Shown here one piece after another: positions 26,788 to 35,712 of a stretch of DNA of 64,000 nt. Source of the DNA: Paraburkholderia kirstenboschensis. GTDB lineage: Bacteria > Pseudomonadota > Gammaproteobacteria > Burkholderiales > Burkholderiaceae. The notes below the pieces were generated by a model. The model was given only the letters and a program-made list of their open reading frames with translations. It was not told the origin of the DNA and did not search any database. The position numbers and the translations under genes are program-made. Every line of letters begins with the position of its first letter. The stretch's first letter is position 1. Where the stretch lies: contig NZ_CAJHCR010000010.1 in assembly GCF_904848585.1 (NCBI RefSeq), forward strand, positions 124,001 to 188,000. Direction: 5' to 3'.

Positions 26788-27222
26788 ATGTTCAATCCCA
26801 GCCGCGACGAAGTCCGTCAATTTTTCACCGAGACCTGGCGCAAGCAGCGTCAGGGCGAGATTCTGACGCCGCTCGAAGCGATTGCCGCCGACTGGATCAT
26901 TGAGCATCCCGAGTATCACGCGCAACTGACCGATACCGAGGCGGCCCAGGCTCAGGACTACTCGCCCGAACGCGGGCAGACCAATCCGTTCCTGCATCTG
27001 TCGATGCACCTGGCGATCACGGAACAGCTGTCGATAGACCAGCCGCCGGGCATCCGCGCCGCGCATGAGCGTCTTGCCGCCCGTCTTGGGTCGACGCACG
27101 ACGCGCAGCACGCGATCATGGAATGCCTCGGCGAAACCATTTGGGAAGCGCAGCGCACAGGACTGCCGCCGGATACCGACGCATATCTGCAGCGAATCGA
27201 ACGGCGCGCGACGCGCGACTAG
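26788..27222 (+). CDS. DUF1841 family protein
   Basis: A 144-residue soluble protein with the DUF1841 pattern: N-terminal MFNPSRDEVRQFFTETWRK, the central NPFLHLSMHLAITEQLSIDQPPGI and a C-terminal helix with HAIMECLGETIWEAQR. Function unknown. It may belong to the rsxB-nth transcript, though 196 bases separate it from nth. Confidence 0.9.
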   Translation: MFNPSRDEVRQFFTETWRKQRQGEILTPLEAIAADWIIEHPEYHAQLTDTEAAQAQDYSPERGQTNPFLHLSMHLAITEQLSIDQPPGIRAAHERLAARLGSTHDAQHAIMECLGETIWEAQRTGLPPDTDAYLQRIERRATRD

Positions 27223-27334
27223 GCACAAGCGGGCCAGCATAGCAACGCGGGCCGGAGCGCGAAGGGAACGCGCAAACGAGCGCGCGCAGGACCCCGAACC
27301 CAGCCACGCATGCAAACTCCGGCGTCTAAAAGCA

Positions 27335-27360
27335 CGACACCCCGTCGAAGCGGGGTGTCG
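27335..27360. terminator. Bidirectional terminator between DUF1841 and cytochrome c genes
   Basis: A 10-bp stem CGACACCCCG (27335-27344) with CGGGGTGTCG (27351-27360) and loop TCGAAG. On the minus strand TGCTTTTAG follows, serving the cytochrome genes. Confidence 0.8.
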
Positions 27361-27398
27361 TTGAAATCGTCAGGCAGCGCCGAGATGGCGCGGCGCGC

Positions 27399-27782
27399 TT
27401 ACTTCTTCTGCACGAGATCGCCGTTCAGCGATTCGATGTAAGCCGCGATGTCTTTCATGTCCGACTGCGACAGGCTCTGCACCTGCGCCTGCATGATCGC
27501 GTTATTGCGGCCCATGTGCGGGTTGCCGTTACCCATCTGATACTGACGCAGCGCCCAGTAGACGTAATCGGAATGCTGACCTGCGAGCTTCGGATATTCC
27601 GGGCTGACGGGCTTGTTCAGGTTCGGGCCGTGACATGCCGCGCAGTTGTGGCTCTCGGACAGCACCTTACCGTTGCCGGCGTCGGCCGCGTGCGCGACGC
27701 TCGCTGCAACCAGACCGAATACTGCCGCCGACGCGCATGCAGCCTTGAACACCGTGTGGAGTGCCTGTTGGGGCTTATTCAT
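27399..27782 (-). CDS. Periplasmic monohaem cytochrome c (c553-like)
   Basis: Electron carrier with one covalent haem c. The 127-residue precursor has a signal peptide cleaved near AHA-AD (residue 32-33), the haem motif CAACH at 47-51, and candidate Met ligands in MGNGNPHMGRNNAIM. The C-terminal helix SDMKDIAAYIESL is typical of class I cytochromes. A similar cytochrome gene lies 58 bases upstream on the same strand, so the two probably form an operon feeding a terminal oxidase or dehydrogenase elsewhere. Confidence 0.92.
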   Translation of the reverse strand: MNKPQQALHTVFKAACASAAVFGLVAASVAHAADAGNGKVLSESHNCAACHGPNLNKPVSPEYPKLAGQHSDYVYWALRQYQMGNGNPHMGRNNAIMQAQVQSLSQSDMKDIAAYIESLNGDLVQKK

Positions 27783-27840
27783 GAATTCTCCTATCCCGCG
27801 AATTTAATAGCCGTGTGACTGGTTGGATAACCGCAGCCGG

Positions 27841-28209
27841 TCACTTGTCGGGATTGCTCTTCGATGAGGAATTTTGCGCTGCGTAGTAAGCAGCGATGTC
27901 GGCGATGTCCTGATCCGATAGCGACGCGGTGATCGCGTGCATCGTTTCGAAGTGGCGATCGCCCTTCTTGTAGCCGCGCAGGGCGTTTTCGAGGTACGCC
28001 TGATTCTGGCCGCCGAGCATGGGCACGCGGTAGACCTCAGGATAAGCCGTGCGATATTCAGGGATGCCGTGGCAGCCAATACACATCGCGACCTTGCCTT
28101 GGCCCGCTTTCGCGTTGCCGACGACATCCGCTGCCTGCGCACTGGCCGCATAGCCCGCGAGCACCGACAGCGCTGCGATCACGACGTGTTTGCCGACGAA
28201 TTTATTCAT
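27841..28209 (-). CDS. Periplasmic monohaem cytochrome c
   Basis: First gene of a two-cytochrome operon. The 122-residue precursor has a signal peptide (MNKFVGKHVVIAALSVLAGYAASAQA), one CIGCH haem site at 43-47, and a likely axial Met in VPMLGG or ETMHAI. The C-terminus is hydrophilic (NSSSKSNPDK). It resembles its downstream neighbour in layout but differs in length and loops, suggesting an old duplication. The start is set at MNKFV; the upstream in-frame extension of 29 residues reads through the leader. Confidence 0.91.
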   Translation of the reverse strand: MNKFVGKHVVIAALSVLAGYAASAQAADVVGNAKAGQGKVAMCIGCHGIPEYRTAYPEVYRVPMLGGQNQAYLENALRGYKKGDRHFETMHAITASLSDQDIADIAAYYAAQNSSSKSNPDK

Positions 28210-28475
28210 AGCATGTAACCTGGCTTGAGGGGAAACGGGCGCCCAAAAAAGGCAACGGCCCGCGCCGTTATTCTTATAGGGAGCCACGCAGGCCAAAAAA
28301 ATCGGGCTAATTGTACCGCGACGCCGCGCCGAACGTCCACCGCGCGGGGCGCGCCGGCCGGCGGGCCTGCGTTCCGGCCGTGCCGCACCGCGGCTGAAAC
28401 CATACGCGAGCCGGTTTCAGGCCAACAGGGCTTCTGACTTATACTGGGTTTTTTCCGCCCAAAGAGCATCTCGCC

Positions 28476-29318
28476 ATGCGTTTCGAAGGCTCATCGCAGT
28501 ACGTCGCCACCGACGACCTCAAGCTCGCGGTCAACGCCGCGATGACGCTCAAGCGCCCGCTGCTGATCAAGGGCGAGCCCGGCACCGGCAAGACCATGCT
28601 GGCTGAAGAAGTCGCCGCCGCGCTCGGCATGCCGCTGCTGCAGTGGCATATCAAGTCCACCACCAAGGCCCAGCAGGGTCTGTACGAATACGACGCGGTG
28701 TCGCGCCTGCGCGATTCGCAACTGGGCGACGAGCGCGTGAAGGACATCCGCAATTACATCGTCAAAGGGGTGCTGTGGCAGGCGTTCGAATCGGACGAAC
28801 AAACGGTGCTGCTGATCGACGAGATCGACAAGGCCGACATCGAATTTCCGAACGACCTGCTGCGCGAACTCGACCGCATGGAGTTCTACGTATACGAGAC
28901 GCACGAGCTGATCCGCGCGAAACAGCGTCCGCTCGTCATCATCACGTCGAACAATGAGAAGGAGCTGCCCGACGCGTTTCTGCGCCGCTGCTTTTTTCAT
29001 TACATCAAGTTTCCGGACCCGGCCACGATGCAGCAGATCGTCGAGGTGCATTATCCCGGCATCAAGAAGGAACTGCTCGCCGCGGCCATGCAAAGCTTTT
29101 TCGAGCTGCGCAACGTGGCCGGATTGAAGAAGAAGCCGTCCACGTCCGAACTGCTCGACTGGCTCAAGCTGCTGCTCGCCGAAGACATCCCGCCCGAAGC
29201 GTTGCGCTCGTCGGATCAGAAGCAGATCATTCCGCCGCTGCACGGCGCGCTTTTGAAAAACGAACAGGACGTGAGCCTGTTCGAGCGGCTGATCTTCATG
29301 AACCGCAATAACCGTTGA
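28476..29318 (+). CDS. MoxR-family AAA+ ATPase
   Basis: Chaperone-like AAA+ ATPase of 280 residues. Walker A is GEPGTGKT (33-40), Walker B is VLLIDEIDKAD (about 110-120), with sensor ITSNNEKELPDAFLRRC. MoxR proteins usually work with a VWA-domain partner to insert metals or remodel complexes, and the next gene is exactly such a partner. A TATACT -10 at 28440-28445 would start transcription about 25 bases before the ATG, though its -35 is weak. Confidence 0.93.
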   Translation: MRFEGSSQYVATDDLKLAVNAAMTLKRPLLIKGEPGTGKTMLAEEVAAALGMPLLQWHIKSTTKAQQGLYEYDAVSRLRDSQLGDERVKDIRNYIVKGVLWQAFESDEQTVLLIDEIDKADIEFPNDLLRELDRMEFYVYETHELIRAKQRPLVIITSNNEKELPDAFLRRCFFHYIKFPDPATMQQIVEVHYPGIKKELLAAAMQSFFELRNVAGLKKKPSTSELLDWLKLLLAEDIPPEALRSSDQKQIIPPLHGALLKNEQDVSLFERLIFMNRNNR

Positions 29319-29354
29319 ACTTTTCTTGAGTGCCCGCGCCGCGGAGAACCCAGC

Positions 29355-30530
29355 ATGCTGATCGACTTCTTCTACTCGCTGCGCGCCGCGAAACTGCCCG
29401 TGTCGGTGAAGGAATACCTGACGCTGCTCGAGGCGCTCAAAGCCAACGTGATCGCGCCGTCGCTCGATGAGTTCTATTACCTCGCGCGCATGACGCTCGT
29501 GAAGGACGAACAGTACTTCGACAAGTTCGACCAGGCGTTCGGCGCGTATTTCAACGGCGTCGCGCAGACCTCCGAACTCGCCTTCGACGTGCCGCTCGAC
29601 TGGTTGAAGAAAAAGCTGCAACGCGATCTGTCGCCGGAAGAAAAGGCGCAAATCGAGGCGATGGGCGGCATCGACAAATTGATGGAACGCCTGAAGCAAC
29701 TGTTCGACGAACAGAAAGAGCGTCACGAAGGCGGCAGCAAGTGGATCGGCACGGGTGGCACGTCGCCGTTCGGCAACGGCGGCTACAACCCGGAAGGCGT
29801 GCGCATCGGTGGCGACGCGGCGGGCAATCGCACTGCCGTGAAAGTGTGGGAAGCGCGCGCCTATCGCGATTACGACGACCAGGTCGAAATCGGCACGCGC
29901 AACATCAAGGTCGCATTACGCCGCTTGCGCCGCTTCGCGCGCGAAGGCGCGGCCGAAGAACTCGACCTGCCCGACACGATCCGCAGCACGGCCGCGAATG
30001 CCGGCTGGCTCGACCTGAAGATGGTGCCCGAGCGGCACAACAAGGTGAAAGTGCTGATGCTGCTAGATGTCGGCGGCTCCATGGACGACCACATCAAGCG
30101 CACAGAAGAACTATTCTCCGCCGCGAAGGCCGAGTTCAAGCACCTCGAGTTCTACTATTTCCACAACTGCGTGTACGACTTCCTGTGGAAGAACAACCGT
30201 CGCCGTCACACCGAGCGCATGCCGACGTGGGACGTGCTGCATAAATTCACGCCCGACTACAAGCTGATCTTCGTCGGCGACGCGACCATGAGCCCCTACG
30301 AAGTGCTGCAGCCGGGCGGCTCGGTCGAATACAACAACGCGGAAGCCGGCGCCGTGTGGCTGCGACGCCTCGCCGACCACTTCCCGCATCACGCGTGGCT
30401 CAATCCCGAACCTGAAGGGTTGTGGGCGTATCGCCAGTCCGTCAGCGCGATCCGCGAAGTGCTTGGCCACCGCATGTACCCGCTCACGCTCGCCGGGCTC
30501 GAGTCCGCCATGCGTATGCTGAGCAAATAG
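29355..30530 (+). CDS. VWA-domain protein (CoxE-like), MoxR partner
   Basis: A 391-residue protein with a C-terminal von Willebrand A fold. The MIDAS begins LLDVGGSMDDH (Asp238, Gly240, Ser242), so the first Ser of the usual DxSxS is Gly; FVGDATMSPYE supplies a later metal-site aspartate. The N-terminal part is helical and charged. It follows the MoxR ATPase by 36 bases and precedes benE by 40 bases on the same strand. The pair likely forms a metal-dependent remodelling complex; the client is unknown. Confidence 0.9.
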   Translation: MLIDFFYSLRAAKLPVSVKEYLTLLEALKANVIAPSLDEFYYLARMTLVKDEQYFDKFDQAFGAYFNGVAQTSELAFDVPLDWLKKKLQRDLSPEEKAQIEAMGGIDKLMERLKQLFDEQKERHEGGSKWIGTGGTSPFGNGGYNPEGVRIGGDAAGNRTAVKVWEARAYRDYDDQVEIGTRNIKVALRRLRRFAREGAAEELDLPDTIRSTAANAGWLDLKMVPERHNKVKVLMLLDVGGSMDDHIKRTEELFSAAKAEFKHLEFYYFHNCVYDFLWKNNRRRHTERMPTWDVLHKFTPDYKLIFVGDATMSPYEVLQPGGSVEYNNAEAGAVWLRRLADHFPHHAWLNPEPEGLWAYRQSVSAIREVLGHRMYPLTLAGLESAMRMLSK

Positions 30531-30570
30531 AACCGCCCCGCTCCACCCTCAACGACAACAAAGTATTTGC

Positions 30571-31791
30571 ATGAGCCGCTCGTCATCGCCTGATCTGGTC
30601 CCTGCCGGCATTCCGCCCGGCCGCTTCAATCCATTAGCCGATACCTCGCTGTCGGCCATCGTCGCGGGCTTCGTCGCGATGATGACGGGCTACACCAGTT
30701 CGCTCGTGCTCATGTTCCAGGCCGGTCAGGCCGCACATCTGACGAATGCGCAGATTTCGTCGTGGATCTGGGCGTTGTCGATCGGCATGGCCGTCTGCAC
30801 GATCGGACTCTCGCTGCGCTTTCGCGCACCGATTGTGATTGCGTGGTCGACGCCCGGCGCGGCGTTGCTGGTGTCGTCGCTGCCGCATGTGCCTTATGGG
30901 CAGGCGATCGGCGCGTTTATCGTCTGCGCGCTGCTGCTGACCATAGTCGGCCTGACGGGCTGGTTCGATACGCTTATGAAGAAAATTCCCGCTGGCATCG
31001 CGGCTGCGCTGCTGGCGGGCATCCTGTTCGAGATCGGCATCGAGATTTTTCGCGCCGCGCAGTTCCAGACGGCGCTCGTGCTGACGATGTTTCTGACCTA
31101 CCTGCTCGTCAAACGCCTCGCGCCGCGTTACGCGATTCCAATGACGCTGATCGCCGGCACGATTGCCGCGGGCGCCCTCGGCCTGCTCGACTTCAGTCAC
31201 TTTCAGGTGGCGCTCGCGCATCCTGTCTTCACAATGCCTGCGTTTTCGCTCGCCGCAAGCGTCAGCATCGGGATTCCGCTTTTCGTGGTCGCCATGGCGT
31301 CACAGAACGTGCCCGGCATCGCGGTGCTGCGCGCGGACGGCTACACCACGCCGTCGGCGCCGCTGATTTCGGCGACGGGAATCGCGTCGCTGGTGCTCGC
31401 GCCGTTCGGCTCGCACGGCGTCAACCTTGCCGCGATCACGGCGGCGATCTGTACCGGCCCCGAGGCGCACGAAAACCACGGCAAGCGCTACATGGCCGCG
31501 GTGTGGTGCGGCATCTTCTATCTGATCGCCGGCGTTTTCGGCGCGACCATTGCGGCGCTGTTCGCGGCGTTCCCGCGCGAACTCGTTGTGTCCGTCGCGG
31601 CGCTGGCGCTGTTCGGATCGATCATGAGCGGCCTTACCAACGCGATGCAGGACGCCAGGCAGCGCGAAGCGGCGCTCGTGACTTTCATGGTGACGGCGTC
31701 GGGGCTGACGCTGCTGTCCATCGGCTCGGCGTTCTGGGGACTGGTGGCGGGCGTGCTCACGCAAGTCGTGCTGAATGCGCGGCGCGCATGA
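30571..31791 (+). CDS. benE: Benzoate/H+ symporter, BenE family
   Basis: Inner-membrane transporter of 406 residues with about 12 hydrophobic segments. Family signatures include MMTGYTSSLVLMFQAG near the N-terminus, TPGAALLVSS, ASQNVPGIAVLRADGY and GSHGVNLAAITAAICTGPEAHE. BenE members import benzoate with protons, but no aromatic-degradation gene is near, so the substrate here is inferred. It may be cotranscribed with the MoxR/VWA genes. Confidence 0.92.
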   Translation: MSRSSSPDLVPAGIPPGRFNPLADTSLSAIVAGFVAMMTGYTSSLVLMFQAGQAAHLTNAQISSWIWALSIGMAVCTIGLSLRFRAPIVIAWSTPGAALLVSSLPHVPYGQAIGAFIVCALLLTIVGLTGWFDTLMKKIPAGIAAALLAGILFEIGIEIFRAAQFQTALVLTMFLTYLLVKRLAPRYAIPMTLIAGTIAAGALGLLDFSHFQVALAHPVFTMPAFSLAASVSIGIPLFVVAMASQNVPGIAVLRADGYTTPSAPLISATGIASLVLAPFGSHGVNLAAITAAICTGPEAHENHGKRYMAAVWCGIFYLIAGVFGATIAALFAAFPRELVVSVAALALFGSIMSGLTNAMQDARQREAALVTFMVTASGLTLLSIGSAFWGLVAGVLTQVVLNARRA

Positions 31792-32369
31792 GTACGGGTG
31801 ATGGAGGGCGTCTCGCGGGCGTTTTTGCACGCGGCGCATAGCGGGCGCCGTGGCATGACGCGGTGCATAACAATGACCGTTGCGCGACGCGAGGCACCAG
31901 CAAGCGTCGTTGCGGCGGCCGGCGACTCGGCGCTTCTGGAGCGGCGCATGCTGAGCACTGTGGGTGACATGGCGCACGGCGTGTCGGGTGATGCGGCCCA
32001 CGGCGTGTTGGGTGATGCGGCTCACGGCGTGTTGGCTCACGCGGCGCACGGCGTTGCGCGACGCGTCGCATCTGACGCGGTGCCCGCGCGCTGCGACCGG
32101 CGCGGGAACCGCCGCCCCGAATCGACGCCCCGAACAGCCGCACGGAACCGCCGCCAAATTGCTGTGAAATAGCTGTGAACGGATCGCCGCTGCCAACTGT
32201 CAACACTACATCCGACGATCCGCCATAAAATAGAAGCATCCGGCAGCGTTTCCCGGCAACATCGGGCAAGTGCTGCAGCGTGACTCGCGGCCGCCGGGCC
32301 CGGTCTTTCATTCCGGCGGCGACCTCGTTCTCCTGAACCACGGCGCATGCGCCCTCTGAAGGCACGAAT
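31792..32369. other. Non-coding region with repeats upstream of tal
   Basis: A 578-base gap between benE and tal. It holds four 24-bp degenerate tandem repeats (annotated separately) and the tal leader. Small open frames cross the repeats on both strands but encode Arg/Ala/His-rich peptides without family features or ribosome sites, so I do not call them genes. Confidence 0.5.
31962..32057. repeat. Four 24-bp tandem repeats
   Basis: Units start at 31962, 31986, 32010 and 32034. The middle two differ at one base; the outer two are more degraded. The common core is GGGTGATGCGGC followed by CACGGCGTGTT. The unit is a multiple of 3, so it would add eight residues per copy if translated (for example GDAAHGVL on the plus strand). 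Confidence 0.8.
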
Positions 32370-33323
32370 ATGACAACCGCACTCGATCAACTCAAGCAAT
32401 ACACCACGGTCGTGGCCGATACCGGCGACTTCCAGCAACTCGCGCAGTACAAGCCGCAGGACGCGACCACCAATCCGTCGCTGATCCTGAAGGCCGTCCA
32501 GAAAGACGACTACCGGCCGCTGCTCGAAAAAACGGTCAAAGACCATGCGTCGAAGCCGTTGGGCGCGATCATCGACCAGTTGCTGATCGCTTTCGGCACC
32601 GAAATCCTGAAAATCATCCCTGGGCGCGTGTCGACCGAAGTGGATGCGCGCCTGTCGTTCGACGTACAAGGGTCGATCGCCAAGGGCCGCGAAATCATCG
32701 CGCTCTACAAGTCGCACGGCATCGACCGGGAACGCGTGCTGGTCAAACTGGCTTCCACGTGGGAAGGCGTACGCGCGGCCGAAGTGCTCCAGAAAGAAGG
32801 CATCAACTGCAACATGACGCTGCTGTTCTCGCTCGCCCAGGCCGCTGCCTGTGCCGACGCCGGGGCGAAGCTGATCTCGCCGTTCGTCGGCCGCATTTAC
32901 GACTGGTACAAGAAAAACGCCGGCAGTGCATGGGACGAAGCGAAGGACGGCGGCGCGAACGACCCGGGCGTCCAGTCCGTGCGCCGCATTTACGCGTACT
33001 ACAAGAAATTCGGCTACAAGACCGAGGTGATGGGCGCGAGCTTCCGCACGACGGGTCAGATTCTGGAACTGGCCGGCTGCGATTTGCTGACCATCAGCCC
33101 GGATCTGCTGCAAAAGCTGCAGGAAAGCACCGACAAGGTGGAGCGCAAGCTCTCGCCAGATATCGCGAAAGATGCCAACATCGAACGCGTGCCGGTCGAC
33201 GAAGCGTCGTTCCGCTTCCTCGTCAACGACGAGGCCATGGCAACCGAAAAGCTCGCTGAAGGCATCCGCGCGTTTGCGGCCGACGCAGTCAAGCTGGAAA
33301 AACTGATCGAAGCGCTGCGCTAA
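32370..33323 (+). CDS. tal: Transaldolase
   Basis: Pentose-phosphate-pathway enzyme that moves a dihydroxyacetone unit between sugar phosphates. The 317-residue protein is of the TalB type, with DATTNPSLILKA near the N-terminus, the Schiff-base Lys126 in VLVKLASTWEG, and SPFVGRIYDWYK. All expected motifs are present. It stands alone with a hairpin terminator downstream. Confidence 0.97.
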   Translation: MTTALDQLKQYTTVVADTGDFQQLAQYKPQDATTNPSLILKAVQKDDYRPLLEKTVKDHASKPLGAIIDQLLIAFGTEILKIIPGRVSTEVDARLSFDVQGSIAKGREIIALYKSHGIDRERVLVKLASTWEGVRAAEVLQKEGINCNMTLLFSLAQAAACADAGAKLISPFVGRIYDWYKKNAGSAWDEAKDGGANDPGVQSVRRIYAYYKKFGYKTEVMGASFRTTGQILELAGCDLLTISPDLLQKLQESTDKVERKLSPDIAKDANIERVPVDEASFRFLVNDEAMATEKLAEGIRAFAADAVKLEKLIEALR

Positions 33324-33645
33324 ACGCCTGCGTCAGCCGCTGCGGTCGTCGTACCCAGGCAAGAATCGGCCACCACCGCAGGCGATCACAGTAAGCGCAG
33401 CAACGCGCCGCAACACCAGCGCTACAACACGCGGCCCCGAAGCTTATGGTTCGGGGCCGCGTGCCGTTTACCGCGTATCCGCTCATCCTCTGACGCGCCC
33501 TTCGGGGGTTGCCAGCAAGCCGTCTTTTCCTCACGACACAAAGTCACAATCACCCGAAAACCGTTGCCTAAAATGGTCTGCACGCCTGCGCCTACGCCTG
33601 CCGTACGGCGCCAGGGCGTCCACATCCATATTTCGGGAGACGATG
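33324..33645. other. Intergenic region between tal and the PhnB-like gene
   Basis: This gap of about 320 bases contains the tal terminator at 33428-33463 and a TAAAAT -10-like element near 33570 before the next gene. I see no gene in it. Confidence 0.5.
33428..33463 (+). terminator. Hairpin terminator after tal
   Basis: A perfect 14-bp stem (33428-33441 with 33450-33463), loop GCTTATGG, followed by CCGTTTA; the T-tract is short. Confidence 0.7.
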
Positions 33646-34062
33646 ATGGAAGTTCAACCCTACGTATTTTTCAACGGACGCTGCGAAGAAGCGCTCGACT
33701 ATTATCGCCAGCACCTCGGTGCCGAGGTCACGTTCATGATGCGCTTCAAGGACGCGCCGCCCGACCCGCAGAACCCGCCGCGTGCCGGCGTCGAAGACAA
33801 GATCATGCATGCGAACGTCCAGATGGGCTCAACGCAGTGGATGGCGTCCGACGGCAATTGCGATCAGGACGCGAAGCCCATGAGCGGCTTCAGCCTGTCG
33901 CTGACGGCGGACGACACGACATCGGCGCAAAAATACTTCAACGCACTCGCCGACGGCGGCCAGATCGTGATGCCATGGGGCGAGACGTTCTGGAGCAAAG
34001 GCTTCGGCATGGCCGTGGACCGCTTCGGCCTGATGTGGATGGTGACGCTGCCGCATGAGTGA
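33646..34062 (+). CDS. PhnB-like VOC-superfamily protein
   Basis: A 138-residue protein of the vicinal-oxygen-chelate (glyoxalase/bleomycin-resistance) fold, PhnB/3-demethylubiquinone-methyltransferase-like subgroup. It begins EVQPYVFFNGRCEEALDYYRQHLGAEV and ends with FGMAVDRFGLMWMVTLPHE, both typical of the group. The catalytic role is unknown. I prefer ATG 33646 over 33643 because GGGAG sits six bases upstream of it. Confidence 0.88.
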   Translation: MEVQPYVFFNGRCEEALDYYRQHLGAEVTFMMRFKDAPPDPQNPPRAGVEDKIMHANVQMGSTQWMASDGNCDQDAKPMSGFSLSLTADDTTSAQKYFNALADGGQIVMPWGETFWSKGFGMAVDRFGLMWMVTLPHE

Positions 34063-34291
34063 CCGGCGGTCAGGGCGGTGGCGGGCGCATAAGTGACCGA
34101 TGGTTAGGGCCGCGGGGCGCGCAACCTTGACCCCGCGCGATGGCGATGATGTCGCTGTAGTTGCCTGCCGCCGCGGCGACGGTCGCTGCCGCTACTACTG
34201 TTATCGCGGCGGGCAGGGAGAGAGCGGGCGTCACTGTCGCGGCCGCAGCCACTGCCGGGAACCGTGACCAACTTCCCCCCACCTCCTCCAC

Positions 34292-35551
34292 CTAAGCCTT
34301 CTGCAAAACCCGCGAGCGCCGCTCGATGTTCCAGTTCACCTCTGTCTCGAGCAACGCTGCGCGCAGGCGGTCCACCTGTTCCGCGAGCCGCTGCCCGAGC
34401 CAATACGGGCCTTGCAAGTCGGGCGGCAGTTTAAGCGCCGCGTTGCCCGCGGTTTGCGCGAGCGGCGACGCGGCCAGATCGCCCGCCACCGGATCGCCCG
34501 CCACCGGATCGCCGGCCGCCGGTTTGCGCGCCACCGGTTTGCCGGCCACCGGATCGCCTGCCGCCGGTTTGCCGGCCACCGGACCGCAGGCCACCTGCCC
34601 CCCGCCCGCCGGAATCCCAAAATGCGTCGCGCGGCCAAAGCGCAGGCCGCGCGCAATCGCCAGCAGAATGGCGCGCACGGCCCGCACCTCCGCGCCGCAC
34701 TGTTCGGCATACGCGGTACGCGCGGCTGCGCCGGCCTGCATCAGTGGACCGGTCGCAAGCAGTTCGAGCGAACTCAGCACCGAGCGATGCAGCCGCTGAA
34801 TCTCCTCGAGCTTCGCCTGCGGCACATCGATTTCCTTGGCCACCGAAGGCATCAGCGAACGCAATTGCACGAGCCGCCGGTTGATCGCGAGGAACCGCTT
34901 CACCTGCTCCTCCTCGCTAATCGTTTCGCCTTCCAGCAAACGCGTATAGATTTGCGCGCACTCGCGCAGATTGGCCGCAATACCGTAGCGCCACGAATAC
35001 GTGGCGTGCAGCGGCAGCGCGAATGAAAAGGCCAGCGCAATCACAATGCCGATCAACACGTTCAGCGTTCGCCACAGGCCGACGTCGATCAGATTGTCGC
35101 CATGCCCCGCGACGATGCACATCGTGATCGCCGTCAACAGCCCGATATAGCCGGACGAACCGATCGCGAACCACGCGCAGATTGCGGCGAGGATGGACAT
35201 CAACATATAGGTGAGCGGCAGCGAGCCAAGCAGATTCTGCTGCACGATCAGCAGCAGCCCGATCGACGCCCCGAGCAAGGTGCCCGCGGCCCGCTCCGCC
35301 GCTTTCTTGCGGATATTGCCGTGGTGCTGCAAACCGCCGATCACCACGAGCAGCGTCACCGACGACCAGATGCCGTGCGGAATGTCGATACCGGTTGTCG
35401 CCAGGATCGAGAACAGCATCGCCAGTCCCACGCGCAGGCTGTGCAGGACCTTCGCGTGTCGATAGCGGTAATACGGCGAGGTGATCGCGCGAACCATCCG
35501 GCTCACCGCCGAGCGGCGCGGAATCACGGTGCGGGAATCGGCAGGAGCCAT
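34292..35551 (-). CDS. FUSC-family inner-membrane transporter
   Basis: A 419-residue membrane protein of the fusaric acid resistance/aromatic acid exporter group. The N-terminal half has about six hydrophobic segments (for example VGLAMLFSILATTGIDIP, TLLGASIGLLLIV, LMSILAAICAWFAIG), followed by a cytosolic helical domain. The C-terminal domain contains eight pentapeptide repeats (PVAGD/PAAGK type) encoded by a 15-bp minisatellite. No membrane-fusion partner gene is adjacent. The ATG ending at 35551 lacks a good ribosome site; ATG at MVRAITSPYYRY is an alternative. Confidence 0.82.
   Translation of the reverse strand: MAPADSRTVIPRRSAVSRMVRAITSPYYRYRHAKVLHSLRVGLAMLFSILATTGIDIPHGIWSSVTLLVVIGGLQHHGNIRKKAAERAAGTLLGASIGLLLIVQQNLLGSLPLTYMLMSILAAICAWFAIGSSGYIGLLTAITMCIVAGHGDNLIDVGLWRTLNVLIGIVIALAFSFALPLHATYSWRYGIAANLRECAQIYTRLLEGETISEEEQVKRFLAINRRLVQLRSLMPSVAKEIDVPQAKLEEIQRLHRSVLSSLELLATGPLMQAGAAARTAYAEQCGAEVRAVRAILLAIARGLRFGRATHFGIPAGGGQVACGPVAGKPAAGDPVAGKPVARKPAAGDPVAGDPVAGDLAASPLAQTAGNAALKLPPDLQGPYWLGQRLAEQVDRLRAALLETEVNWNIERRSRVLQKA
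34477..34596. repeat. 15-bp minisatellite inside the FUSC gene, eight units
   Basis: Eight consecutive 15-bp units of the type GATCGCCGGCCACCG / GTTTGCCGGCCACCG. Each adds five residues (GDPVA, GKPAA and variants) without changing frame. Confidence 0.88.
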
Positions 35552-35619
35552 GGTGGAGTTAGCGACGCTTTGAGAGACGGTCCCGCTATCGTGCCCTGGA
35601 GTGCGCCGCAAACACAAAC

Positions 35620-35645
35620 GCCCGCAGACTTTCGTCTGCGGGCGC
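35620..35645 (-). terminator. Terminator of the DUF3311/symporter operon
   Basis: An 11-bp stem (35620-35630 with 35635-35645) and a four-base loop; on the minus strand it is followed by TTTGTGTTT. Confidence 0.8.
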
Positions 35646-35712
35646 TGCGGTTTCCGTTGCATCGTTTCACTTGCCGGCCGGCATGCCCAGCCGCCCGACT
35701 AGCCTGCGACGC

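Noticed and set aside
31798..32172. Plus-strand 124-codon frame through the 24-bp repeats
   Set aside because: No ribosome site, no homology I recognise, and Ala/Arg/His composition follows from repeat sequence.
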